In this document: piece after piece, positions 54,672-64,000 of the stretch
How positions within the stretch are numbered: position 1 is the first letter of the stretch
Layout of the letters: each line of letters starts with the position of its first letter
Assembly: GCA_029233925.1 (NCBI GenBank)
Contig: JARGOX010000027.1
Location: 1 to 64,000, forward strand
Direction of reading: 5' to 3'
DNA length: 64,000 nt
DNA from: Rhizobiaceae bacterium
GTDB lineage: Bacteria > Pseudomonadota > Alphaproteobacteria > Rhizobiales > Rhizobiaceae
Notes under the pieces: generated by a model
Databases searched by the model: none
The model's input: the letters and a program-made list of their open reading frames with translations, nothing else
What the model was told of the DNA's origin: nothing
Program-made: the position numbers and the translations under genes

Positions 54672-55873
54672 CCAAGGCGCGGCAAAAACTGAAACTGGCC
54701 ATCATCGCCGGAGAGCCATCGGGCGATCTGCTTGGAGCTGACCTGATTGCGGCACTGGGAATGCACGTGGAACATCCCATTGAGTTGGTCGGCGTTGGTG
54801 GCGATGCCATGAAGGCTGCCGGCCTCAAATCCCTATTTGACTACCATGACCTGTCCATCATCGGCATCAGCGCCATCGTTGCCCAATTGCCCAAATTGAT
54901 CATGCATATTCGTCGAACGACACGGGCGATTATTGCTGCGCAACCTGATGTTCTGGTCATTATAGACAGTCCGGCCTTTACCCACCGGGTCGCCAGAAAT
55001 ATTCGCAAGGCGATGCCGAATGTGCTGATTGTCAATTATGTCTGCCCGACCGTATGGGCATGGAAACCGGAACGCGCGCCGGCAATGACAGGCTACATTG
55101 ACCATGTTCTGTCGGTTTTTCCTTTCGAGGCAGAGCTTGTCGCGCGTTTGGGTGGCCCTCCGCTGACCTATGTCGGGCACCGGTTGGCAGGCGATGCGGC
55201 ACTTCAGGACGTTTCCAATTTGCAGGCGTTAAAGCCTTCTGCAGCGAAGGAGAACGACGATGGTACCATTGCTCCTGCACCCTTGTGTCTGATCATGCCG
55301 GGTTCACGGCGCGGCGAGCTCAAACGTCTGCTGCCGGCATTTGCAGAGACAGCGCATCTTCTGGCAGAACGCATGCCCGGTGTAAGATTTCACATTCCAA
55401 CGCTACCACGTTTGGAGGCAGAGGTGCGTTCTGTTGCCGCCTCCTGGTCTGTACCGGTTGAGGTGACTGCGACGGATGAAGAAAAGTGGCAGGCCTTTGC
55501 GCGCGCCGATGCAGCATTGGCTGCCTCAGGAACGGTCTTGTTGGAACTTGCACTTGGAAAAATTCCCTGTGTTTCAGCCTACAAACTTGACTTTCTGGCC
55601 AATCTGATCATCAAGCGCGTAACCGTCTGGTCCGTTGCGCTTCCCAACCTCATAGCTGATTATCCGGCTATCAATGAATATATCAATGAGAGCCTTCGCC
55701 CCGGACTGATCGCGCGTCGCCTGGAACGATTGATGCAGGAGACAACAGAACGTCGGCAGATGTTGATGGAGTTTGAAAAAGTGCGCGCCGTCATGCGGAC
55801 AGAACGAGCACCAGCAGAAATATCTGCTGATGTCATTATTGATCTGCTGGCGACCAAAGCAGCCGATACCTGA
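54668..55873 (+). CDS. lpxB: Lipid-A-disaccharide synthase
   Basis: The 401-residue GT19 glycosyltransferase joins lipid X and UDP-diacylglucosamine to the lipid A disaccharide. Signatures: IIAGEPSGDLLGADLIAAL at the start, VLVIIDSPAFTHRVARNIRK and NYVCPTVWAWKPERA, then LALASGTVLLELAL-type region (ALAASGTVLLELALG) near residue 290. It ends the operon and converges on gcvP, 56 bases away, without a clear terminator between them. Confidence 0.96.
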   Translation: MTKARQKLKLAIIAGEPSGDLLGADLIAALGMHVEHPIELVGVGGDAMKAAGLKSLFDYHDLSIIGISAIVAQLPKLIMHIRRTTRAIIAAQPDVLVIIDSPAFTHRVARNIRKAMPNVLIVNYVCPTVWAWKPERAPAMTGYIDHVLSVFPFEAELVARLGGPPLTYVGHRLAGDAALQDVSNLQALKPSAAKENDDGTIAPAPLCLIMPGSRRGELKRLLPAFAETAHLLAERMPGVRFHIPTLPRLEAEVRSVAASWSVPVEVTATDEEKWQAFARADAALAASGTVLLELALGKIPCVSAYKLDFLANLIIKRVTVWSVALPNLIADYPAINEYINESLRPGLIARRLERLMQETTERRQMLMEFEKVRAVMRTERAPAEISADVIIDLLATKAADT

Positions 55874-55929
55874 TCTCCGTTGCCCCTTATGGATCCAGTC
55901 CGCAAATGGGCAGGCAACAGGACTGGCGC

Positions 55930-58767
55930 TCAATCGGCGAACTGTTCTATGGGTGGACAGGCGCAAACAAGGTTTCTGTCTCCATAGACATTGTCGACCC
56001 GTGCAACCGGCGGCCAGTATTTGCCAGGCAACGTCTGCGCGCCGCCAGGTGCGACAGCCAGCATAGCCTCGTAGCCGTGTTTCCAGTTCCCCGCTATGGC
56101 ATGTTCGGCGGTATGGGGTGCATGTACGAGCGGATTGTCTTCCCGGCTCCATTCACCATCTGTGATGCGCATGATTTCTCCGTGAATTGAAATCATTGCA
56201 TCGCAAAACCGATCCAGTTCACCCAGAGGTTCGGATTCCGTCGGTTCCACCATCAAGGTGCCGGCCACCGGCCATGACATTGTGGGGGCGTGGAAACCGT
56301 AGTCGATCAGCCGCTTTGCAACATCCTCGACCTGAACACCTGCGCTGTCCTTGAACGGTCGCGTGTCCAGGATACATTCATGCGCCACCCTGCCGTTTTT
56401 GCCGCGATAGAGAATATGGAAATTTTCTTCCAGGCGGGCCGCCATATAGTTGGCCGAAAGGATCGCCATTTCTGACGCTTTTTTCAGGCCTTCCGTTCCC
56501 ATCATGCGAATATACATCCAGGAAATCGGCAGGATTGAAGCGCTGCCATAAACTGTGGCCGCGACAGCGCCACTGTCTGACACAAGGGGATTGCCCGGTA
56601 GAAATGGCATCAGGTGTTTTGCAACGCCTATCGGTCCGACACCCGGGCCGCCGCCGCCATGCGGGATACAGAATGTCTTGTGCAGATTCATATGGCACAC
56701 GTCGGCTCCGATATCGAATGGTCGGGCAAGTCCGACCATCGCATTGAGGTTTGCACCGTCGAAGTAGACCTGGCCTCCGTGCTCATGGACCGCAGTGCAT
56801 ATTTCCTTGATCTCCTGCTCAAACACTCCATGTGTGGAGGGATAGGTGATCATCAGAGCAGCCAGTTTGTCGCTGTGTTGCGTAACCTTCACCCTCAGGT
56901 CATCGAGATCCACATCCCCGGCTTGCGTGCATTTGACAACGACAATACGTAGCCCGCACATGGAAGCGCTTGCGGGATTGGTCCCATGTGCAGAGGCAGG
57001 AATAAGGCAAACATCCCTGTGTTTTTCGCCTCTGGAGGCGTGGTATTGTCGAATGGCTGTCAGGCCGGCGAACTCACCCTGGCTGCCGGCATTTGGTTGC
57101 AGGCTCACCGCGGAAAACCCGGTAATCTCACAGAGCCAATGTTCCAGATCCGCGATCATCTGTCGATAGCCGATTGTATGGCTGTCGGGTGCAAAGGGAT
57201 GGATATTGGCTATTTTCCCCCAACTGACGGGCATCATTTCGGCTGCTGCATTCAGTTTCATCGTGCAGGAGCCAAGAGGGATCATTGTACGATCGAGTGC
57301 AAGATCCTTGTCGGCCAGTCTGCGCAGGTAGCGCATCATGTCCGTTTCACAACTGACGGAGTGAAAGATCGCCTGCGTCAGAAATGCAGTCCGGCGCTGC
57401 TGCTGAGGTAGTCTGGAAGGGCAGGGTGCACCGTCGTTTGCTATAGCAAATATTGCACATAGCGCTTTCAGGTCTTCCTCGGTTGACGTTTCATCGAAAG
57501 CGACAACAACCATATCGTCACTGACCTGCCGAATCAGATATCCGGCCGATTGCGCGTCGCGGCAAATCCTGTCTGCCTGCCCCGTGACCTCGATGGCGAC
57601 TGTGTCGAAGAATGAGCCACCGGCGAGCTTGTATCCGCCAGCTTCAACGCTATGGGCGAACCTGCAGGCAAAATCTGAAATGGTGCGGGCAATGGCCTGC
57701 AGCCCTTCTGGTCCATGCCAGATCGCATAGGCTGCGGCCATATTGGCGAGCAGCGCTTGCGCGGTACAGATATTGGAGGTGGCCTTGTCGCGACGGATAT
57801 GTTGCTCACGCGTCTGCAAGGCAAGCCGGTAGGCGGGATTGCCATTGGCATCGATGGATTCGCCCACCAGTCGGCCGGGCATGATGCGCGTCAATGTGTC
57901 AGAGACAGCAATATAGGCGGCGTGGGGGCCCCCGAAACCCATCGGGACGCCATAGCGCTGGGCAGAACCGATCACGATATCGGCGCCCCAGTTTCCCGGT
58001 GCATCAAGCACCGTGAGCGCCAGTGGATCTGTTACCACGATAACAAGGGCGCCAATCTGCCTGGCCTTCTCCACGATTGCGGTGGGATCCTCAAACCGCC
58101 CGAGTGTATCAGGCCAGGAAATGATGATGGCGGCTGTATCCTCGCCAAAATCACCATCAGAAATTTTGATATCAAGCGGGGCCATACGCGTTTCGAGAAC
58201 AGCGCGCGATTGCGGATGCAGCGCGTTTGCAATGCCAATTGAATGGCGTTTCATGCGGTGGTGCCGGTAGGCCATGCCCGCTGCTTCAGCCACCGCAGTC
58301 GCCTCATCAAGAAGAGACGCATTTGCAATCGGCAGACCGGCCAGTTCACTGACCAATGTCTGGAAATTGAACAGCATCTCCAGTCGACCCTGGCTGATTT
58401 CCGGTTGATAGGGCGTATAGGCAGTATACCAGGCCGGATTTTCAAACATGTTGCGCTGAATGACCGCCGGAACATGACAGCCATAATAGCCCTGACCAAT
58501 GAATGACCGGGCTTCAATATTCTGGTCAATCCTTGCCGCCAATTCGGCAAGGGCCTCATGTTCATCTGCGGGTTCCGGCAGGTCGAGTTGACCATCAAAA
58601 CGAATGGCTTTGGGAATCGTCTGGTCGATGAGCGCATCGACTGACGGAAGGCCAATAACGGAAAGCATGGCGCTGACATCGGCCGGCGACGGTCCTATGT
58701 GACGCGACACAAAGGGTCTGATTTTCGGTTCAATTTTTTCTTCGGCTGAGGGTGTTTGTACCAACAT
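55930..58767 (-). CDS. gcvP: Glycine dehydrogenase (decarboxylating), P protein
   Basis: The 945-residue pyridoxal-phosphate enzyme decarboxylates glycine and passes the aminomethyl group to lipoyl-GcvH. Both halves of the P protein are fused. The PLP lysine is Lys697 in [19 protein letters not shown]. The N-terminal part starts with [17 protein letters not shown], and [16 protein letters not shown] is near residue 89. The gene is last in gcvT-gcvH-gcvP, 11 bases after gcvH. Expression should follow the glycine riboswitch upstream of gcvT. Confidence 0.97.
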   Translation of the reverse strand: MLVQTPSAEEKIEPKIRPFVSRHIGPSPADVSAMLSVIGLPSVDALIDQTIPKAIRFDGQLDLPEPADEHEALAELAARIDQNIEARSFIGQGYYGCHVPAVIQRNMFENPAWYTAYTPYQPEISQGRLEMLFNFQTLVSELAGLPIANASLLDEATAVAEAAGMAYRHHRMKRHSIGIANALHPQSRAVLETRMAPLDIKISDGDFGEDTAAIIISWPDTLGRFEDPTAIVEKARQIGALVIVVTDPLALTVLDAPGNWGADIVIGSAQRYGVPMGFGGPHAAYIAVSDTLTRIMPGRLVGESIDANGNPAYRLALQTREQHIRRDKATSNICTAQALLANMAAAYAIWHGPEGLQAIARTISDFACRFAHSVEAGGYKLAGGSFFDTVAIEVTGQADRICRDAQSAGYLIRQVSDDMVVVAFDETSTEEDLKALCAIFAIANDGAPCPSRLPQQQRRTAFLTQAIFHSVSCETDMMRYLRRLADKDLALDRTMIPLGSCTMKLNAAAEMMPVSWGKIANIHPFAPDSHTIGYRQMIADLEHWLCEITGFSAVSLQPNAGSQGEFAGLTAIRQYHASRGEKHRDVCLIPASAHGTNPASASMCGLRIVVVKCTQAGDVDLDDLRVKVTQHSDKLAALMITYPSTHGVFEQEIKEICTAVHEHGGQVYFDGANLNAMVGLARPFDIGADVCHMNLHKTFCIPHGGGGPGVGPIGVAKHLMPFLPGNPLVSDSGAVAATVYGSASILPISWMYIRMMGTEGLKKASEMAILSANYMAARLEENFHILYRGKNGRVAHECILDTRPFKDSAGVQVEDVAKRLIDYGFHAPTMSWPVAGTLMVEPTESEPLGELDRFCDAMISIHGEIMRITDGEWSREDNPLVHAPHTAEHAIAGNWKHGYEAMLAVAPGGAQTLPGKYWPPVARVDNVYGDRNLVCACPPIEQFAD

Positions 58768-58778
58768 GCTGATCCTCG

Positions 58779-59147
58779 TTATCCCACCAGAGCTGCGTAA
58801 GCGGCTTCATCCAACAGTGTTTCAAGTTGCGTGGCATCATCCAGTTTCATTCTGACAAGCCACCCATCCCCTTCAGCTGCTTCGTTGACCAGACCAGGAG
58901 AGCCCTCGAGCGCATCATTGACCGCCAGAATTTCTCCATCGACCGGCGCATAGACGTCTGAAGCCGCCTTGACCGATTCAACGACAATCATGGCCTCGCC
59001 CCGGGCGACTTTTCGGCCCGCTTCCGGCAACTCGACAAAAACAAGATCACCGAGCTGCTCTTGAGCATGATTGGTTATGCCCACGACGGCCTCATTGCCG
59101 TCGACACGAACCCACTCGTGATCTTCCGTGTAAAATGTTGAAGCCAT
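58779..59147 (-). CDS. gcvH: Glycine cleavage system H protein
   Basis: The 122-residue lipoyl carrier shuttles the aminomethyl intermediate between the P, T and L proteins. The lipoylated residue is Lys60 in [31 protein letters not shown] starts the protein, and [20 protein letters not shown] precedes the hairpin. The ATG at 59147 is two bases after the gcvT stop; upstream in-frame sequence is gcvT shadow. Confidence 0.97.
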   Translation of the reverse strand: MASTFYTEDHEWVRVDGNEAVVGITNHAQEQLGDLVFVELPEAGRKVARGEAMIVVESVKAASDVYAPVDGEILAVNDALEGSPGLVNEAAEGDGWLVRMKLDDATQLETLLDEAAYAALVG

Positions 59148-59149
59148 GG

Positions 59150-60250
59150 TCAGTCTCCTCGATAATAATTGCGTGGAACAAAGGGAAGTTTGTGAATGGT
59201 GCAGGCCAGCCTTCGGCCGCGTACATCGGCATAGATTTGATTTCCTGCAAGAGTGGCGGATTGAATCACCCGGCCCATGGCGACAGGATGGCCGCAAGAG
59301 GGGCCAAAACCGCCGGAGGTGACGATGCCAATCTGCGGCGAATCCGGTGCCTCGCCAGCAAAAAGCAGTGCACCGCCTCTGACCGGTGCCTTCCCGTCAG
59401 GTTTCAAACCGACAGGTTTGTGACTGACCCCGCGGGTGGCGATCTCTGCAAGCGCGGACGCGCCGATATAATCACCACCACCTCTCAATTCTTTTGGAAT
59501 AGCCCAAAGCAGTCCCGCAAGAACCGGATCGGTTTTTTCATCCATATCCTGTCCGTAGAGGGGAAGGCCTGCCTCGATGCGCAGACTGTCGCGAGCGCCA
59601 AGGCCGATCCATTCAACATGTGGGTCCTGCAAAAGCGCTTTGGCAAAATCTTCGGCTATTTCCGGGGACAGTCCGATTTCAAATCCGTCTTCTCCGGTAT
59701 AGCCTGAGCGGGACAGGAATGTGCCGTCGTCAAGCTCCATAACCTGCATGAAGGTCAGTCCGCCGGACGCAGGAATCAATCTGGCAAGAACCATGGCTGA
59801 TTTCGGTCCCTGCAGTGCCAGAAAAACGCGCGGTATGTGTTGGACCCTGGCGTTGAAATCGCCTGCCAATGCAACAAGATGGGCAAGATCCTTGTCTGCG
59901 CAGGCGCCATTTGCAACCACCAGGAAACGCTCTGGCCCAAGCCGGCTGACGATCAGATCGTCGATCATCCCGCCTTGCTGATTGAGCATATAGGTATATC
60001 GGCCGGTTCCCTGTTGCTGCTGCACCGCATGATAGGGGCAGGCGCGCGAAACAAGGTCGGGGCTTTCCGGCCCGGTGATCTCGATATGGGACATATGTGA
60101 AATATCAAAAAGACCGGCCTCTGCACGGGTATGAAGGTGTTCCTTCATCACACCGAGCGGATAGGTGATCGGCATATCATAGCCGGCAAAGGCCCCAAAG
60201 CGGGCACCTGCAGCGACATGCATTGCGTTGAGCGGTAGTTGTTTCGCCAT
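59150..60250 (-). CDS. gcvT: Glycine cleavage system aminomethyltransferase (T protein)
   Basis: This 366-residue enzyme transfers the methylene group from GcvH to tetrahydrofolate and releases ammonia. Landmarks are [37 protein letters not shown] near the start and [15 protein letters not shown] near residue 188. The ATG at 60250 has GGAG five bases before it. It is the first gene after the riboswitch. Confidence 0.96.
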   Translation of the reverse strand: MAKQLPLNAMHVAAGARFGAFAGYDMPITYPLGVMKEHLHTRAEAGLFDISHMSHIEITGPESPDLVSRACPYHAVQQQQGTGRYTYMLNQQGGMIDDLIVSRLGPERFLVVANGACADKDLAHLVALAGDFNARVQHIPRVFLALQGPKSAMVLARLIPASGGLTFMQVMELDDGTFLSRSGYTGEDGFEIGLSPEIAEDFAKALLQDPHVEWIGLGARDSLRIEAGLPLYGQDMDEKTDPVLAGLLWAIPKELRGGGDYIGASALAEIATRGVSHKPVGLKPDGKAPVRGGALLFAGEAPDSPQIGIVTSGGFGPSCGHPVAMGRVIQSATLAGNQIYADVRGRRLACTIHKLPFVPRNYYRGD

Positions 60251-60300
60251 TTCATCTCCAGACACAAGTGCGCATTATCCACGTTTATACGTGGATTCAA

Positions 60301-60488
60301 GCGCCCCTCTGTCTGGAGCCTGAGAGACTCGCGCAGCCGGAAAAATTCCGGTTACGCTTACACCTTCGGCGCGGAACGGCTGTTCCGACTTTCCAGAGTG
60401 TCTGTCATTCTACGGTCCTTTTGCCTGAGAGATTATGGGCATTTTCCCCTTCGGCGACACGGTGTTTATACACCAACGTCCTCTCCCG
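60301..60488 (-). promoter_or_regulatory. Tandem glycine riboswitch controlling gcvTHP
   Basis: Read on the minus strand, two glycine aptamers lie in series about 50 bases before gcvT. The first carries GCCGAAGGGG and CTCTCAGGCAAAAGGACCGT (60412-60431 on the plus strand). The second carries GCCGAAGG and GTCTCTCAGGCTCC (60301-60328 region). These are the conserved core sequences of the gcvT RNA motif, and the tandem layout is usual. It is expected to raise gcv expression when glycine is abundant. Confidence 0.93.
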
Positions 60489-60632
60489 CAGATGATTTTC
60501 GATGTTCTCGCGAACACCAATAGACCACCTCACGTTACTGGAAGATTTTGGACCTGTCATCTATTGTTCGGGAAAATTGTTGCTAGGGTGGATGCTTGGT
60601 CATCGATTCGACGATTATGATGGGAAAGTCAC

Positions 60633-61526
60633 TTGCACATAGCCTCCCGGATTCGACTGTTATTCATTTTCTTCGCCGCGTTTGCGACCGTATCGACAGC
60701 GGTTGGCGCCGAATCAGTGCAATTGCGTGCCTATAAGGACAAGTTGTTTGCCTATCCGGGGGTGCTGGAAAACAGGGATGACGGTGCCTTTATCAGGATT
60801 GACTACCAGAAAGCCCGTGACATTCATCAGCGCGATGAAATTCCCGAACTTCGGGTAAAGGGAAAATATGTTTCCCTTGGAGCCAAACGCAGGCAACGCG
60901 CACTCAATATCAAGGCGCCGGACATCACTGTTGAAGCCTATGAGGTCGGGTTTCGCAAAAAGGCGCGTTTTGCCGTGATTTTTGTTCATGGCCGTGGCGG
61001 CGATCGTCGCCTTGGCGTCAAGGACTGGACATTTGGCGGTAATTTCAACCGGCTGAAAAACCTCGCGGTCAAGAATGGTGGCGTCTATTTTGCGCCCACC
61101 ATTCCGAGCTTTGACGCTGTTGGTCTCAATCATCTCAAGACCCTGGTCACCTATATACGCCAAACGTCACCTGGCGCGCCGGTGATACTGGCTTGCGGGT
61201 CAATGGGCAGCATTCTGTGTTGGCAGGGCAGCAATGATCCGGGTATTTCATCCAGCCTTGCAGGCCTGATCATTCTGGGAGGCTCTGGTGACGACAGCTT
61301 TATGAAAAGCGCTGCTTTTCAAGCCAGGGTTCCCGTGCTGATTGCCCATGGCAGTGGCGATACGGTCTATGACTGGCGCAACCAGCAAGCCTTGTTCCAC
61401 CGGATAAGGGATGCCTCGAAAGATCCGTACCCCATTCGCTTTGTGCTTTTCGAAACCGGCAGCCATGGCACGCCGATACGGATGATTGACTGGCGCACCG
61501 CTCTCAACTGGATGCTTGGAAGCTAA
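60633..61526 (+). CDS. Alpha/beta-hydrolase, exported, substrate unknown
   Basis: The 297-residue protein starts with a signal peptide (residues 4-25, cleavage near VGA). It then shows an alpha/beta-hydrolase fold: AVIFVHGRGGDRRLG near residue 110 (oxyanion region), ACGSMGSILC near residue 190 with the likely nucleophile serine, VLIAHGSGDTVYDW with an Asp, and ETGSHGTP with the catalytic His near 282. The nucleophile elbow has Cys in place of the usual first Gly. It was given a TTG start at 60633 with GGGAAAG upstream. It is divergent from the gcv operon. Confidence 0.68.
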   Translation: MHIASRIRLLFIFFAAFATVSTAVGAESVQLRAYKDKLFAYPGVLENRDDGAFIRIDYQKARDIHQRDEIPELRVKGKYVSLGAKRRQRALNIKAPDITVEAYEVGFRKKARFAVIFVHGRGGDRRLGVKDWTFGGNFNRLKNLAVKNGGVYFAPTIPSFDAVGLNHLKTLVTYIRQTSPGAPVILACGSMGSILCWQGSNDPGISSSLAGLIILGGSGDDSFMKSAAFQARVPVLIAHGSGDTVYDWRNQQALFHRIRDASKDPYPIRFVLFETGSHGTPIRMIDWRTALNWMLGS

Positions 61527-61529
61527 AGC

Positions 61530-61735
61530 GAGATCCGAAAAGTGGGAACCGGTTTTCGGATAAATCGAGCGACAGGAAAAGCGAGATCCGAAAAGTGGGA
61601 ACCGGTTTTCGGATAAATCGAGCGACAGAAAAAGTCGAGATCCGAAAAGTGGGAACCGGTTTTCGGATAAATCGAGCGGCAAAAAAAGTCGAGATCCGAA
61701 AAGTGGGAACGGGTTTGCTTATGGATCAAGCGTTC
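61530..61735. repeat. Tandem repeat block, four copies of a 53-54 base unit
   Basis: Units start at 61530, 61583, 61637 and 61691, each beginning GAGATCCGAAAAGTGGGAAC. Copies 1-3 continue CGGTTTTCGGATAAATCGAGCG; copy 4 diverges after GGGAAC. Within a unit, CCGAAAA and TTTTCGG are inverted. The unit resembles a dispersed intergenic repeat common in Hyphomicrobiales genomes. It sits between the hydrolase and the glnA terminator. Confidence 0.95.
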
Positions 61736-61742
61736 TGCATGT

Positions 61743-61773
61743 AAAAAAAAGCCGGGCGATGAGGCCCGGCTTC
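61743..61773 (-). terminator. Intrinsic terminator of glnA
   Basis: On the minus strand, AAGCCGGGC and GCCCGGCTT form a 9-base-pair stem around a 6-base loop, followed by eight T residues. It lies about 20 bases after the glnA stop codon. Confidence 0.85.
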
Positions 61774-61793
61774 TTTCAATCTCTGCTTTCGAT

Positions 61794-63203
61794 CTAGACC
61801 GAATAGTACATATCGTACTCAACCGGATGAGGAGTGTGCTCATACCGGATGACTTCTTCCATTTTCAGGTCGATATAGGATTCGATCTGGTCTTCCGTGA
61901 ACACGCCACCGGCTGTCAGGAACTGATTGTCATCAGCAAGGCATTCAAGAGCCTCCCGCAGCGATGCGCTGACGGTTGGAATCTGGCTGAGTTCCGCTGG
62001 TGGCAGATCATACAGATCCTTGTCCATGGCTTCGCCTGGATGAATCTTGTTCTTGATGCCATCAAGACCGGCCATCAGCATGGACGAAAACGCCAGATAG
62101 GGATTAGCTGTCGGGTCAGGGAAACGCACTTCCACGCGCTTGGACTTCGGTGAAGATCCGAATGGAATACGGCAGGAAGCTGAACGGTTGCGGGCAGAAT
62201 AGGCCAGCAGAACCGGTGCTTCAAATCCAGGCACCAGACGTTTGTAGGAGTTGGTGGATGGATTGGTGAAGGCGTTCAGTGCCTTGGCGTGTTTGATGAT
62301 ACCACCGATATAGAACAGGCAACTTTCCGACAGTCCGGCATACTCGTCGCCGGCAAAGGTCGGCTTGCCATCTTTCCAGATCGACTGATGCACATGCATG
62401 CCGGTACCATTATCGCCATAAACCGGTTTCGGCATGAATGTGGCGGTCTTGCCATAGGCATTGGCAACCTGATGCACGACATATTTGTATATCTGCATTT
62501 TGTCGCCATTGCGTGTCATCGTATCGAACATGATGCCAAGCTCATGTTGTGCCGCCGCCACTTCGTGGTGGTGCTTTTCAACCGTGATGCCCATTTCAGT
62601 CAGAACGGTCAGCATTTCTGAACGCATATCCTGCGCGCTGTCGATCGGTGGGACGGGGAAATATCCGCCCTTCATGCGGGGCCGGTGACCCAGGTTGCCG
62701 ACTTCATAGGCTGTGTCATTGTTGGATGGCAGCTCGCCACTGTCGACTGCAAATCCCGTATTGTAGGGATCAGTCGAGAAACGGACATCATCAAAAACAA
62801 AAAACTCGGCTTCCGGCCCGACCATGATCGTGTCGCCGATACCCGATGCCTGCAGATAGGCTTCTGCCCTTTTGGACGTGCCGCGCGGGTCACGCGCATA
62901 GGGTTCACCTGAAATCGGATCCAGAATGTCACACATGATGGAAAGCGTAGACTGCGCAAAGAACGGATCCGTATGCACTGTTGCCGTGTCGGGCATCAAC
63001 ACCATGTCGGATTCATTGATGGCCTTCCAGCCGGCAATGGACGAACCGTCGAACATGACGCCATCGGCAAACATGTCTTCATCGACAATTGTCACATCCA
63101 TGGTCAGATGCTGCATTTTGCCGCGTGGGTCGGTAAATCGCAAATCAACGAATTTCACATCATTGTCTTTGATCTGCTTGAGAATATCAGAGGCACTGGT
63201 CAT
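61794..63203 (-). CDS. glnA: Glutamine synthetase type I
   Basis: The 469-residue GSI makes glutamine from glutamate and ammonia. The metal and ATP sites are intact: [12 protein letters not shown] near residue 49, [25 protein letters not shown], and the Arg-rich loop [29 protein letters not shown]. The adenylylation site is Tyr398 in [10 protein letters not shown], so activity should be controlled by GlnE. It follows glnB after 53 bases. Confidence 0.98.
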   Translation of the reverse strand: MTSASDILKQIKDNDVKFVDLRFTDPRGKMQHLTMDVTIVDEDMFADGVMFDGSSIAGWKAINESDMVLMPDTATVHTDPFFAQSTLSIMCDILDPISGEPYARDPRGTSKRAEAYLQASGIGDTIMVGPEAEFFVFDDVRFSTDPYNTGFAVDSGELPSNNDTAYEVGNLGHRPRMKGGYFPVPPIDSAQDMRSEMLTVLTEMGITVEKHHHEVAAAQHELGIMFDTMTRNGDKMQIYKYVVHQVANAYGKTATFMPKPVYGDNGTGMHVHQSIWKDGKPTFAGDEYAGLSESCLFYIGGIIKHAKALNAFTNPSTNSYKRLVPGFEAPVLLAYSARNRSASCRIPFGSSPKSKRVEVRFPDPTANPYLAFSSMLMAGLDGIKNKIHPGEAMDKDLYDLPPAELSQIPTVSASLREALECLADDNQFLTAGGVFTEDQIESYIDLKMEEVIRYEHTPHPVEYDMYYSV

Positions 63204-63256
63204 TCATTATTCCTCGTTCGATAATTGTTGTTTGAATGGTTTTTCTGCGATGCTGA

Positions 63257-63982
<726 letters not shown>

Positions 63983-64000
63983 ATGAGCGCAAAAGAGATG
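63983..64000 (+). CDS. Start of a plus-strand gene cut by the window edge
   Basis: An ATG at 63983 follows a GGAAGG ribosome site and opens MSAKEM before the window ends. Too short to identify. Confidence 0.4.

Noticed and set aside
61530-61735. Possible CRISPR array
   Set aside because: There are only four units, the whole 53-54 base unit is repeated, and there are no unique spacers.
61523-61843. Minus-strand frame with a repeating SHFSDLDFFCRSIYPKTG-type phrase
   Set aside because: The repeated peptide comes from the tandem DNA repeat block, not from a protein repeat.

Overview
The window looks like a chromosomal segment of an alphaproteobacterium of the order Hyphomicrobiales (Rhizobiales), with moderate G+C. 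The evidence is the gene content and order: a Ros/MucR zinc-finger regulator, an IalB-family protein, an EipB (DUF1849) protein, LpxI instead of LpxH, the run rpsB-tsf-pyrH-frr-uppS-cdsA-rseP-bamA-lpxD-fabZ-lpxA-lpxI-lpxB, a gcvTHP operon behind a tandem glycine riboswitch, and a glnB-glnA pair. No rRNA, tRNA or CRISPR array was seen.

Layout. 0.3-5.7 kb: a very large glycine-rich autotransporter. 5.8-15.5 kb: mixed single genes (Bcr/CflA-type efflux pump, GH13 alpha-glucosidase, DUF6362 protein, IalB protein, MucR regulator, membrane-anchored ClpP-fold protein, AI-2E-family permease, isocitrate lyase/PEP mutase-family enzyme). 15.85-31.7 kb: an intact, one-directional podovirus-like late cassette. 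It runs from terminase through portal, scaffold, coat, head-tail adaptor, tail nozzle and tail fibre to endolysin and holins. Two cargo genes (DUF1330 and FkbM methyltransferase), each closed by its own terminator, sit inside it. 32-36.3 kb: a sugar-modification patch (methyltransferase, two glycosyltransferases, a frameshifted fucosyltransferase-like gene). 36.5-42.2 kb: housekeeping genes (FemAB-like, GDPD, RidA, EipB, Nudix, PiT phosphate transporter). 42.5-55.9 kb: the translation, envelope and lipid A supercluster. 55.9-60.5 kb: the glycine cleavage operon with its riboswitch, on the minus strand. 60.6-64 kb: an alpha/beta hydrolase, a tandem repeat block, glnA and glnB with a sigma-54 promoter, and the first codons of another gene.

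The most interesting signal is regulatory. Three perfect copies of the alphaproteobacterial LexA box (GTTC-N7-GTTC) lie 26, 29 and 30 bases before the start codons of the DUF6362 gene (9311), the isocitrate lyase-like gene (14639) and the first gene of the phage cassette (15852). The cassette has packaging, structural and lysis genes, but no integrase, excisionase, cI-type repressor or replication gene was found in the window. That fits a DNA-damage-induced particle-producing module, either a remnant prophage or a podovirus-type gene transfer agent. The particle function is inference; the boxes and the gene content are read directly.

Starts were re-chosen from Shine-Dalgarno spacing and family homology where the longest reading frame looked overextended. 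All assignments are from reading the sequence; no database search was run.
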